The notes under the pieces were generated by a model. It was not told where the DNA came from, made no database searches, and saw nothing but the letters and a program-made list of their open reading frames with translations. From Fragilaria crotonensis (taxonomy: Eukaryota; Bacillariophyta; Fragilariophyceae; Fragilariales; Fragilariaceae), in NCBI GenBank assembly GCA_022925895.1, contig JAKSYS010000036.1:62001-126000 (forward strand): 64,000 nt of DNA. The letters are read 5' to 3'. The stretch's first letter is position 1, and each line of letters starts with the position of its first letter. Made by a program: the position numbers and the translations under genes. This document shows, one piece after another, positions 1-10,572 of this stretch.

Positions 1-608
1 ACTACTTTTTGATTCCCTCGTAGGGCTGGAAAGAAAGAGTTTGCGGTCGACACCAATTATCAATTTTGCACTCAAGTAACCGTTTGAAAGCGTGCGAACG
101 ATGCTACCTGGTACATTTCGCATGGTAGGGAGTTGGGACTCTGGGTTGCAGGAACACAACATAAAGATTAGGTATAATGCTCTCATCATAGAATTCAGTG
201 CAATATTTTTTTGCGCTTGGTTATAGGTGATTGATGAATGACGCTTCCCCATGACTTACCCAGGTGAACTCCACATTTATGTTCTATGAGACTCTAAAAA
301 ATGAGTATCCAGAAATCAGCTCTGTATCCTGTTTGTTCGTGGTACTGTAGTACTGGCAGGTGCTACTAGTACGAGATGTCCTCTCAGTGCGAAAGACAAT
401 TTCACTGTATGATAGGTGGTAGAAACTCTACATTCGATATAGTCTACTTGTACCCGCATCAGCAAGATCTTTGACCAAATGTGGCACACATATTCATGTA
501 TAGAGCGACCTTGACGTCACGATGACGTATGATTACAAATACACTCATTCAAGTCCTGTTCTACCGAAATCTTTTGCACCATGACATCGATCTCGAAAGA
601 TCTGTTTA
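1..608. other. 5' spacer without recognised gene
   Basis: No conserved reading frame was seen on either strand. The stretch probably holds the promoter of the pirin gene that follows. A small GTAC-type patch lies near 340-370. Confidence 0.5.
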
Positions 609-1759
609 TTGTTTGATCGCTTTTGTTTGACGCCACAACCTCTTTCCAAAGGACAACCCTTTGATCTCACAATAATCGCATCTAGCTTTCCGAAAGAAGA
701 AAGCATCACAACGAGCACCATTCGTTACAACAACAGAACTTCGATTCGACAAGTCGTCACATTGCTGTCGACATCCGCTGCCTACTTTTCTGCTCACACT
801 ACCGGTACCAGTCGTACTATTCAAACCAGAGCACTTTCCACCATGGCTCCAATTGTGCGCGTTGTTCCCAACCAGAAGCTCTACGTCTCCGAACCAAATC
901 CAAGCTGGTTTGGAAATGGTCCCAACAAGGTCAACGATCCAACCTGGACCAACCGCAACTGGCTTAAATCGCGTTTCCATTTCAGTTTCGCTGAGTACAA
1001 CAGTTATGCCAATTCCAACTTTGGGAAGCTCCGCGTTATGAATGATGACCTTGTTCAGCCGTAAGTGTTGCTCGAGTACTAGACAAGTTTTGTTCCATTT
1101 CCTTCACGATCACTACTAACACATCCTGCACTGTTTTTCTCTTTCCACAGTCACACTGGATTTGGCCAGCACGGTCATGCTGACATGGAGATTATCACCT
1201 ACGTCGTTCACGGTGGTTTGTATCACAAGGATTCCATGGGAACCAAGGAAACGCTCGGTCGGGGTCCATCCAATTCATGACGGCCGGTCGTGGAGTGCGT
1301 CATGAAGAATTCAACCACGAGGACCGTCCACTGCGTTTCATTCAAACATGGATTGTTCCACGATCCCGAGGACTTGATCCCAATTACGGATCGAGCCATG
1401 GGTGTGAGGATCGTAAGAATCAATTGCAACATCTCGTGTCGGATGTGAAGGACCCCAGTGTGACTACACCTGTCAAAATCAATCAAAGCGTCGATGCTTT
1501 CGCGTCTGAACTCGATTTGGGAAAGAAGGTGAGCTTGGACTTTCCCGAGGGACGCATGGCATATTTACTCTGTATTGAGGGCGGTGTCAAGGTGAACGGG
1601 CAGAAAATGGAGAAGTATGATGGCTGTGAAATCACTGGATCAGGTGGCAAGCTTGAGATTGAAGCGACGGACGTGGAGGAAACTGAGACTGGCAATGTCG
1701 CCCACATCTTGATGTTCACCATGCCAGCTGAGGTGGGGGCTGGTCGTACTGTCCTTTAA
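609..1759 (+). CDS. Pirin-family cupin protein, probably mitochondrial
   Basis: Pirin/YhhW-type bicupin: iron-binding beta-barrel proteins, some with quercetinase activity and some acting as nuclear cofactors. Exons are 609-1060 and 1151-1759, with a GTAAGT...CCACAG intron. The spliced N-terminal cupin reads QPHTGFGQHGHADMEIITYV, giving the His-x-His...Glu metal set, then MTAGRGVRHEEFN and RFIQTWIVPR as in pirins. The first ~78 residues are Arg/Ser/Thr-rich without acidic runs and end in RALSTMAP, like a mitochondrial presequence; a second start at 843 would give a cytosolic form. The frame breaks once near 1262, in a GGGG run, where one base is missing between LGRG and SIQFMTAG. Homology is continuous across the break, so a consensus error is likelier than a dead gene. 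Confidence 0.82.
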
Positions 1760-1970
1760 CATGTCGAATGGGAGGAGCATGTACCAGATGTATGAGAAAA
1801 TCCACCTTGCAATACTCGACTCGAGGTAATTACTTACTATGCAGGGTGTAATACATATATATATATATAATTAAATGTTAGCAATCCGGCATGTCTCCGC
1901 CATTGTGCGGTGGTCACTTGTGTACACCACTGCAGATGTGTTGACTGGTATCGAGTCGACATGATTCGTT

Positions 1971-2861
1971 CTAACAATGTTCCACCACGCCGTCGTGCAA
2001 ATTCAAGAGTTGTAAATGCACGGCCGGACGTTCGACTTTGGATTTCATTTTAGTTTCATGCCACGCTTGTCGTTCCTTGTTCCCATTAAAATCTTGATCC
2101 CACAATGTGTCGTCAGGTAGAAGTGGTACCAACTTGGCTTTGGCGTGTGTGGGTCCCAATAGGTGTTGCAACAATGCAATGGCAGATACTTCCTCGACAC
2201 CGCCAGGTGCACGTTTGGTTCGTATCCCTTGTTGGTTGCTATTGTTGTTGTTGCTTTCATCGTCATTGTCTATTACAATTGTGTGCAAGCCATCAGCAAC
2301 AAGAGGGAAACCAACAAGAGTTAATTTGGCAAGATTCCATACTGCCAAGGTATTCCAGGGTGTAGTAACGCCATTAAGGGGTTGGATCGAATTCTTCTGA
2401 TAACTGTGTCCAGGAAGAACGGCTCCGGCTACTAAGACGTCATCATCATCCATGTGTTGTAGAAGAATTCGAACGGATTCTGGAGATGTTTGGGTTTCAG
2501 CAGAGCAAAAGAGACAAAGAGACGCTCCATCCAGAGCCGATCGGGAGGCAATTGCATTGAGCGCAGGGACAAAGGCATTCCAGGGAGTCACCGGAATGAT
2601 TTGCAAACGGAGTGAATCTGAATTGATGGCGGATGCGAGTGTTCGTATCACATCCTCAAGGCAGTAATTCTGAAAACGGGGTGTCGAGTCGACTGCAACG
2701 TAGGCATGACTTGCGTCGCAAGATGAAGCAAAGGCCGAGAACTTTTCCAGCAAATCCCGAAAGTATTCAGCTTCCGGTGGCGCCGATGCATTTCCAAGAT
2801 GCAGGCGTGTTCCTATAGCTAGCAGATGATGCTGATGCGGGTAAGGGTGCTGGGAACTCAT
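1971..2861 (-). CDS. Hypothetical protein, possibly glycosyltransferase-like
   Basis: I do not recognise this family. It is a single-exon frame of 296 residues from the chosen Met (MSSQHPYP); an upstream in-frame Met at 2930 would add 23 Cys/Phe-rich residues. The segments VTPWNAFVPALNAIA, LDGASLCLFCSAETQTS and GVTTPWNTLAVWNLAKLTLVGFP resemble the alternating strand/helix layout of GT-A sugar transferases, but no DxD motif is evident. An Asn-rich insert (SNNNNSNQQG) interrupts the C-terminal third. Its 3' end faces the pirin gene across about 210 bp that contain a short TA repeat. The sugar-transferase idea is only a guess from fold-like patterning. Confidence 0.55.
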   Translation of the reverse strand: MSSQHPYPHQHHLLAIGTRLHLGNASAPPEAEYFRDLLEKFSAFASSCDASHAYVAVDSTPRFQNYCLEDVIRTLASAINSDSLRLQIIPVTPWNAFVPALNAIASRSALDGASLCLFCSAETQTSPESVRILLQHMDDDDVLVAGAVLPGHSYQKNSIQPLNGVTTPWNTLAVWNLAKLTLVGFPLVADGLHTIVIDNDDESNNNNSNQQGIRTKRAPGGVEEVSAIALLQHLLGPTHAKAKLVPLLPDDTLWDQDFNGNKERQAWHETKMKSKVERPAVHLQLLNLHDGVVEHC

Positions 2862-2930
2862 TGCAGTGAAGCAAAATTGAAATAGGTGGTCGATTCCACG
2901 ACAGCAACAAAACGTTTCATGACATAACAT

Positions 2931-3384
2931 GGATGCAAGTCACCGAGGCAGGTGGTTCGAGGTGCGAGTATCCAATCTACGATAGCAAGTGGTGCCTGGT
3001 ACTATAGTACTACTCGAGTTCAATATCCTCGGAGTACATGTACTGTAACTGTATAACAGTATGAGTAGACTACCTGTACATGTACAGTACCTGCCTCTCT
3101 TCTCTGTACGTGTACTGTATTCACATGTACAATTTGAGAGTGGTCAAGTATCCAGTGATCAGTAAACAGTAGGCCAGTATCCCAGTACCCCAGTATTTGT
3201 TCCGCCAACCATTTTTCCGCGTCGCTATTGTTATGATCTCAAAGCGCAATTCGAGTCACAATTTCGTTCCAGTGTCGTCGTTTACAATTACAAGTGTTGC
3301 ATCCTCGGTTCTACTAGACTATCGAGTCTCCACCAAAGATTCTAGGCCAGTTGATAAGTTTATACACGTTCATTCCAGTTTATC
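2931..3384. other. Divergent spacer rich in GTAC words
   Basis: This lies between two divergently transcribed genes and so probably holds both promoters. From about 2995 to 3190 it is packed with overlapping self-complementary words such as TACTGTAC, GTACATGTAC and CCAGTAC. No gene was seen. Confidence 0.6.
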
Positions 3385-6176
3385 ATGAGTGGGAGTGCCG
3401 GCACAAAACGAAAGAAGACGCACATTCCTTCGGACTTTAAACGGCGCAAAGCCAAGGTCGGGAAGCGAGCAACTCAACAACTGAATTTGACCGACACATC
3501 CTTCAAGGCTGTCTCAGTTCAAGTTCAGGGTCAATCAATTGCTGAATCCAAAGATGGTGGAAAACACGGCGCTTCAGGAATACTCTCGTCCCGAGGAAAG
3601 TCCATTGCAGATCTGACACATCAATTGCATCATCCTGCCGCTGCTGTGCGGATCTCGGCGATTCGTGGTCTCGCGAACGTCATCCAAGGAACGCCATTTG
3701 ATATTCTGGAGACCCATCTCTCGATACTTTTGCCGGTTATTGCCAAATGCGCATGCGTCGACGACGAACTGGATGTGCGATCCTTGGGACTCGTTGCCTT
3801 GAGAGAATTGATAACAAAGCCACGATGGAGTGATGATGACAACAACGTCAACAACCACCAGCAGAGCAACAACAAGATGTGGAAACCATTCGTTCCTCTC
3901 CTCGCTGCCTTTATTACGTCGGCACTTAACAGTTTGGACCGAGCCACACGTTTGGATGGAAGTCGCGCAGTCGACATCCTCAGCCACTTGCCATTGGATC
4001 GAATCACTGTAGCTACCATCCTCCCTGCGTACATTACGCTGCTGCAGGATCATACCACACATACGAACATCAATACTATTGCAAACAGCAGTACCAAGGC
4101 TGCAGTAGAAGGCAAGACGAAGAAAAAGACGGACGAGAACAAACGCCTAGTCATTCTGCAGTCCATGGTGTCGCTGTTGAGATCCACCGTGGATGCTGAC
4201 GACATGTCAACATCCAAATTCATGTCACTTGAGCACGCTGACCTTACTCTGTTGCCAGCATCCAGCAATGCGCTCGTCTTGCTGCCTTCCTGTCACTCAC
4301 ATCCAGTGGAGGCTCCCTCGTCGTCGCGGCTGATGACGATGATGATGGACGGCGCTGACGTATCGTCAAGCGTGCCGAATGCTGACGCGCCGACACGGAA
4401 TCGACATCCAGCGAACGGGGGCGCCATGACAGATTGCATTCTTGACGATCTCTTTTCTAAATTACGAGATGTCTTTGTGGAAGCAACACAACGGGGAACG
4501 CAAGGCCAATCCGGAGTGACCATGGGGTTGGCAGATATGGAGGAAGTGTCACTACTAGTCTCAGCCATTCATCTCCTATGGAAATGCTTTGCAACCAGGA
4601 ATCGAAAGAATGCAGTCACTTCCAACCTTGTCAATATGATGCTGGAGTCCATGCCAATCAGATCGCGATCTCAGGAACAACTGGCTCGTTATGAAGCTCT
4701 AAATGGAAATATCTGCTTTAGTGTCATTGAGATGGGATCAGATCTAATGAAAGAAGCCAAGTGGACGGATGCTATTCTGAGTACCTTCTCCCAAACTGGA
4801 TGCACAAAATATGAATCAATCGGCAATCACAATGAATGTTCTCTGGGGACTGATTCATTTGAAGAACGCCGACGATCTGCCTGCCATTTGTGAGAGCACG
4901 CTAGAGTTGGTTCTGCAAAGAATCACCAATGTGTACTTCTCAGGCGCATCCCTTGATGCCGATGTTTCGAGATCTCTTGGAGCTCGCAAAGCAGTCAAAC
5001 TTGCAATTAGCCTTTTGATGGTCAATCAGTGTGATCGAGTCCCCGACTCCCTGATTCATATGATTCAATATTTCCCACACTACCTCATGGCATGGGGAGA
5101 CGACTATCTCGAAGAGAGTGACCATGCCCTGGAATTTTTAATTTTCGTCGTTCGGCGAACGAACGTTGCCGATGAATCATCAGGTTTGGTGGCATCCCTT
5201 CGGCAAGGAATCGGTGCTCTATTCACAGCAGCAACGAAACAGGCACCAACAGTGTTTGAACAGTATACACTTGAGATGCAACGAAAAACAATTTGTTTGG
5301 TCGTTTCTCTGGAATCTCCGACTCGTGACTTGCTCACCGGTTTGGGAAAGATCTGCGCCAAGGCTGGGACAGGTATTCCTCATCACCTTGCGGATTACAT
5401 TCTTGATGTGATGCACACGACCCGTACTACCATGAAGATTCAAGACTACCTTGGCTTTGTCATTTCAAGCATCGGTGTCCCGAAAAAGTCCACCCCGTCT
5501 CTAGAAGAAAAGGGAGGTTCGTGTGGTTGGATTTGTATACGAGACAAGGCAACACTTAGGGCATCGCGAGCGTTGAGGCGATGCGGAATTTGCAAGGTGC
5601 TACCGATGATCGTGACAGTGTTGACCTCGTGGCTGACGCCTGCAGGTGAAGAGGGGTTTGTGAGATTCCGGGTTGCACTGTTGCTCTGTCAACATTTGCA
5701 CAAGAAGAGGCTATATTTGACTGCGCTCCCGAATTGCGTATTCCTTGAAGAATGCAATCCTGATTTCTTTCAAGCCTGTTGCTGGGAGAGCGAAAACCTG
5801 ACGTATTGGTCGTTTTGAAAAGGCGCTATTGGTACGTATGACAGAATGGCACAAGTTGAAAACAAATTACAATCAAACTTACACCTATGTTTCTGTTTAG
5901 TCTCTGTTTCAAGCTCAACCGCAGTTTCTGAAGGAGGTTGTTGAGGAATCCGCAGCGTGTGTGAAGCGCGATAAGGTTACAGGAAGGAATATTGTTTATG
6001 TGCTGTATTATATCTGTCGCAAGCCTATCCTTGTGGACGCGATCCGTTCTCACTCTGAGGTTTGGGTGCAATCTGCGAAAGAGATGGTGACGAACCTCTC
6101 GGAAACGCCGTATCTCAGACAGGCCGAGTTAATGCTGACGCATCTGCAGATATTGGTCGGCGATACGCCAGAATAG
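3385..6176 (+). CDS. IPI1: IPI1/TEX10-type pre-rRNA processing protein
   Basis: Homologue of yeast Ipi1 and animal TEX10, a nucleolar subunit of the Rix1 complex that processes ITS2 and matures the 60S subunit. The N-terminus has the family signature: a basic KRKKTHIPSDFKRRKAKVGK tail, then LNLTDTSFKAVSVQVQ, then armadillo-like helices (LTHQLHHPAAAVRISAIRGL, DVRSLGLVALREL). The rest of the ~900 residues is helical-repeat-like. An intron at 5832-5900 (GTACGT...TTTAG) joins FEKALL to SLFQAQPQFLKEVVEES. Two breaks interrupt the frame: near 4808 at ACAAAAT, joining SQTGCTK to MNQSAITMNVLWG, and near 5813-5816 in a TTTT run. Both look like one extra base in a homopolymer-rich spot. The N-terminal assignment is firm; the C-terminal half is assigned by continuity. 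Confidence 0.8.
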
Positions 6177-6352
6177 ACCACGATCACGTAGAACTAGATG
6201 GCATACTTGGTGATCGGCCATTCTGACATAAACAATAAGACAAAGGTTATTCTTTCCAGCCCCCGACCCCATCGCATCATTATGTTGATATTACTTCAGC
6301 GTCTCCCACAAGATTCGCACTTCTCCAGCCCTACCACGAACGGCATCACCAC

Positions 6353-7551
6353 TTATTCTTCTTCCCCAGTCTCTTCCATTTCTGGCATCAGTTCTTCTAT
6401 TGTATCAAGGTCAGAAAGCAAACCAGCCTCTTTAAAACGAGGAAGCATCCCTTCTAATTGCGTCTCCATTGAATTCATAGCTCCCAAGGTCAACGGATTC
6501 TCAATAAGTATCCTGTCGAGCGCCTTCTCGTAAACTCCCACATCGTTGTGACTGCAAATAGAAGGCTGCCCAAGCCATGCTCCGACAGGGCGAACCTTTA
6601 TATCATTCACAATCACATGTTGAATACACAAAATAACATCCTCGGGATAGGGTCGTCGATTGGGCTGGGACGCCAAGTGTGTCCAGTAGCGCAGGGAGAA
6701 GCCGTCCGGACCGTGATAGCATACAAAAAGTTTGTGATCATGGCAAGCGATCCACAGACCCCTCGTCTTCTTGTCTCTTTCAAACGGCAACGCCATGGCA
6801 TCCTCAAGGGTAGGGAAGGACTTTGGATCCAAACGAGGAATGAGCTTGACTACGAAAGAAGCATCCTTGCGTGCCTGGCCGTTGGGTGGATATGGAATTC
6901 GTCGCACAGGTTCCACCATGTCAAGGAAATCTTGATCATGAAGCTCACGCAGCCATTGATTCTGAATACAGAGCCAGTGCAGACACCACAAATTTTGAGC
7001 GTCAGTGCCCATATCGACAACTCGAACTTTTAACCTTGATAGGATAGTAGCAATTTTTCGAACCATAATGTCATTTCGGAAGCTCTTGGAATGTATGCAG
7101 ACAGCATCGGGTCTGCGTGCACCGGCCAAGTCATTGTCATATTCAGGATAGAGGATTGAATGACAAATCATCTCAAGAATGCCTGTTTCCGATAAATCCG
7201 GTGTCGACGCAAGAACGACCTCCCGATCCGCTTCCGTACCGTGGTACCATTCCTTTCGCTCCATAACGAAAGCAATCCGACCGTGTTCCTGTGTATGAGC
7301 TATCCCAATCTGAGTTGGAGATGCTCTCATGGATCCCAAGTACTCATCGACGATAGGTGCATCCGAGCATTGCTTCAAAAGTTTACAAAGGGGTCTGTGA
7401 TTGTAGTGCCAATCCTTCTTCTGACACTCACGGGAACAATATATGGAGCAGTTGCACTGGGAACATTGCTTTTTCCTTCCTTCCCACAAAAGTCACACAA
7501 TCGCTTGTCAATGAAGACGCGTTTCTTCGACGATCTGCGACGAGATGCCAT
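6353..7551 (-). CDS. MYND zinc-finger protein
   Basis: The MYND finger (protein-protein contact, two zinc ions) reads CDFCGKEG, then KKQCSQCNCSIYCSRECQ, then KKDWHYNHRPLCK, with all Cys/His ligands present once a one-base gap near 7472 is allowed for. Upstream of it is a basic stretch MASRRRSSKKRVFIDKR. The ~340 residues after the finger form a globular domain I do not recognise: LSETGILEMICHSILYPEYD, RKIATILSRLKVRVVDMG, ALPFERDKKTRGLWIACHDHKLF. Start chosen at the Met before the basic stretch; an in-frame Met at 7668 would add 39 residues. The tail ends in acidic EEMEETGEEE-like sequence. MYND plus a private C-terminal domain is common in diatoms, but the partner is unknown. Confidence 0.72.
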
Positions 7552-7689
7552 CGTAAAACATAAACGGAAGGGCATCCAATCCAACAGTGGATTTCTCAGA
7601 CGGCAGATGTGGCCCAATTCACAACCTCCAGTCACCAGCGTCTTGTTGAGTTCGGATTTCTCCGTCAATCTGTGATAGAGTGATAGTTA

Positions 7690-8417
7690 ATTGCAAATCG
7701 TAATTTTCCACACGGACAGAAAGCAGACTCGCAATTTGCAATATTTAATGACGGATCATAGATACTACATGTCCTTGATACGAAATAAAACTTTAAATGC
7801 ATGTGTACAACGTTTTGATATATGTCTCTATTTCGTATGCATACAAGTACAGTACCGGACAGAACATGTAGTTTAGTATCACACTCGTACAGTACGCATA
7901 CGCCTCCAGTGAGGTCCGGCGACGCACCTCTGCTTGCTATTAGTTTTGCATGTAGAAGCTACGAGAAGAAACGTCATTTTACCGGACCTCCCATAGCGCT
8001 CAACATGGAACAGCCTCCTACACATCGGTATTGTACTACCAGGTACCGGTAGTACTGCCAGGAGTAGTACTTGCTAAATGGATGCCATATGCCATGATCT
8101 CGCAGGACGGTGTGAAGTTCAAGTGTTCAAGATGAGCCAACAAATGAATGTTCGTGTATACGCTCTCCAAAGATGTAGTAGTATGCATAGAGTGATGAAC
8201 CACCTGTACCCATTAGGAGGTCGGCGAACTGCTGCAACTTCGAAATCACAGTAATGGGAAGCAATTTTTCTAAACAATCTCTATAGTGACATGCATCACT
8301 GTCTGACAACTGTTCCCAATCTTCATTTGTTCCGTGCTTTGCTGTCGTTCTGTTACGCATGCACAACCCCTGTGTTGATTAGCAACATGCAAGTATTACG
8401 ATCACGCCATGAGGAGC
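7690..8417. other. Spacer with GTAC words and one doubtful small frame
   Basis: From about 7850 to 8070 there are repeated GTAC/CCGGTA words (for example ACCAGGTACCGGTAGTACT). A 79-codon minus-strand frame at 8127-8366 shows no recognisable feature and was not accepted as a gene. Confidence 0.5.
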
Positions 8418-9046
8418 CTATTTCACTTTTGCGACCTTAATGATCATTTCCTTCAACTCTCCGCTTTGGTATAAATCAATCATAATGTCAGAACCACCGA
8501 TAAACTCCCCTCCAATGTACAATTGCGGGATGGTAGGCCACTGACTAAAGATTTTTACACCGTCTCGGATGGCCGAGTCGGCCAAAACATCCACTGTATG
8601 ATAGTCGATAATGTCCTCAAAGGAGTCCAAGATCTTGGTGGCCGTGTCCGAGAATCCGCACTGGGGGAAGGATTTCGCTCCCTTCATGAATAGCAAAACC
8701 GGGTGCTGATCCACCAGAGCCCGCACCCGTGCCTGTGTCATATCGGGGGTCTCGAATTGGTCTTGTCCACCACCTGACATCATGGCAATCGCCTTATTGA
8801 GAACATCATTCTAAAGTGCACGGAATATGAGTTAAACATGATTGTAGAGCATTGGTTAGGGGAAGAACATGTACCAGAAGGTTGATGGACAAAAACATCA
8901 CTCACTGGGTCTTCGGACATGGCGAGATGAGTGCCCTGTGCTCGCATGCCGACGAGCCGCGGCTGTGGAGAAAACGCAAAAGCATTGTCAAACACGACAG
9001 TTGCTACAACGGCACTGAGTAGGAGCTTGCAAACGAAATAGATCAT
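8418..9046 (-). CDS. Plastid monothiol glutaredoxin (CGFS type)
   Basis: CGFS glutaredoxins carry and transfer [2Fe-2S] clusters with glutathione; the plastid member corresponds to plant GrxS14/S16 or cyanobacterial Grx3. Exon 1 is 8906-9046 and exon 2 is 8418-8810; the intron has GTGAGT...TTTAG ends and is in phase 0. The spliced product is 177 residues. It opens with a signal peptide MIYFVCKLLLSAVVATVVFD, then NAFAFSPQPR, a typical Ala-Phe plastid cleavage site. The glutaredoxin fold shows PVLLFMKGAKSFPQCGFSD (active Cys in CGFS), WPTIPQLYIGGEFIGGSDI with the cis-Pro and the GGSD glutathione-binding loop. No frame break is seen. Confidence 0.92.
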
Positions 9047-9752
9047 GTCGTTCGAGAGTACTACCGATAGTATCGAAAGCGATCTGTTGTTTCTCTCAGC
9101 GTCGACGACAAGAATCCAAAGCTCGTTTTTTCCACCATCACCTGCTACGTCATCCTCATTCGTCATTGGTCATTGGTCCATGCGACCATGCGTCATCGGA
9201 CTCGTACAGTACGACAATCGACAGTATTTCAATCGCCCTAAAGGCAGGTCGCTACTTTACCTGGTAACTCACTGATGAGCAACCGAATGAGCCTCTGCAA
9301 TATCATGTTGGCGACAGGTGACAATAGACTGCCTGCTACTCCGTTTACAATATCGACCCCGAACCTCAAAAAACCACTAGTGATACGTAGTGTTGTGAGC
9401 AACTGCTCAAGGCGACGATTCATGGCTTGATCTAGCGTTAGTGGACGACGATTAACAAATGGACTAACATACAGCTATGTTCGTAGGCCTTAACTTGACT
9501 GCATAAATGACTGAAACCTAGTTAGCTCTGGGGCATGGGAAATTTCAGATACACTGATTGTCAGAGACATAGGGAGCAACAAAACTAGGACCAAAATTTG
9601 GAATGCGACCACGTGATCCTTCAACTTTCCATTTCTAGAGAGGATAATCATGTGCACCATTTCATCGTTGTTGGCGTCTATGTCCAGCCTAGACGGCTAT
9701 TTTAGCCTGCACCAAAATGATGATACTGTGTCCTCGTAAAGAAAGTGAGTCA
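9047..9752. other. Spacer; one amphipathic small frame
   Basis: No recognised gene. A 61-codon minus-strand frame at 9238-9423 begins with an ATG and has a helical, Leu-rich look. A possible splice donor (GTAAAG) follows its codon 55, but no second exon could be found, so it is left unannotated. Confidence 0.4.
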
Positions 9753-10184
9753 TCACCATGTGGGCACTCCTCGGATTGCACTCGGTTTCGGTCGTAAAAA
9801 TCTTGTGCCACTGGAATCAATGGTGGAGCCTATTCCGTAGAAGAAGCATTCCTCCCACTTGCCTCCACGACCTTCACACTCGCTGAGCCTACGATCCTCC
9901 AAATTTCGGAGAACCTTCGTTTCCTTCGTCTCTTTGACAACGGGATTAGGATGAAGTAAAACAGGAACTGGATGCACTTGAGTCATTTTGGTTTTGTCTT
10001 CCATGGCCATGCATGGCGAGGATACAAGTATGAAAGCCGCCACTGAAAAGGAAAGACAATGCTTCGCCATGGAATCGTTGGAAATCCAGGTAAAACGTTC
10101 TCGTTGTTGCTTGGGATGCAATGCAATGGCCGACGATGCAATTATGAGCATTGCAACCAGAGCCACCGTTGTGAGGATTGTCAT
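9753..10184 (-). CDS. Small protein with tripartite thylakoid-lumen presequence
   Basis: The 143-residue product has two hydrophobic segments before a short polar domain. The first is MTILTTVALVAMLIIASSAIA followed by LHPKQQRERF. This looks like a signal peptide plus basic transit peptide, with Leu rather than Phe at the cleavage site. The second, LSFSVAAFILVSSPCMA before MEDK, looks like a thylakoid-transfer domain with an Ala-x-Ala-type cleavage site. Predicted location is therefore the thylakoid lumen. The mature part, about 80 residues, has a pair of Cys in LSECEGRGGKWEECFFYG that could form a disulphide. The function is not recognised. It shares a 390-bp divergent promoter region with the HisB gene. 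Confidence 0.68.
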   Translation of the reverse strand: MTILTTVALVAMLIIASSAIALHPKQQRERFTWISNDSMAKHCLSFSVAAFILVSSPCMAMEDKTKMTQVHPVPVLLHPNPVVKETKETKVLRNLEDRRLSECEGRGGKWEECFFYGIGSTIDSSGTRFLRPKPSAIRGVPTW

Positions 10185-10572
10185 CCTGAAGCAATGTATG
10201 TCCTCGCTACTAATGAAAAGGTTGATGCTTCGCTTCTATAGCCGTACGTTCTTAGCATCATCTCTTGCAATCATCAGACGTAGAGATGCATCTTATACCG
10301 TTAATGCAGAAGTGGGCAGAACAGTCGGATGGAGATGACACTACTGTCGCACGTTGGCCTACTTTTGGGAAAACGGTAACTCCGGGTTTTCGAAGCCGAC
10401 CTCGCCAAGGCGTTTTGCACGTTTTATAGCAAATTGCCACCACAAAAAAAAGCTGGGAACATCACACTCCAGCAACACACCAATCGATCAAGTTACCACA
10501 CAATCGCACTTTTATACCCCGACTCCACGTTTTGTTATCTGACCTTTTCTTAGCATTAGCCTGCCTCCTGCC
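10185..10572. promoter_or_regulatory. Divergent promoter region between lumen protein and HisB genes
   Basis: A short head-to-head spacer must hold both promoters. No TATA box, operator or other motif could be identified with confidence. Confidence 0.4.

Noticed and set aside
1855-1869. TA dinucleotide run
   Set aside because: Too short to be a notable microsatellite; ordinary 3' spacer sequence.
8127-8366. 79-codon minus-strand frame downstream of the glutaredoxin gene
   Set aside because: No domain, no presequence and no conservation cue; length is within chance for this composition.
9238-9423. Leu-rich 61-codon minus-strand frame with a possible splice donor
   Set aside because: No acceptor or second exon that continues a protein-like frame could be found.
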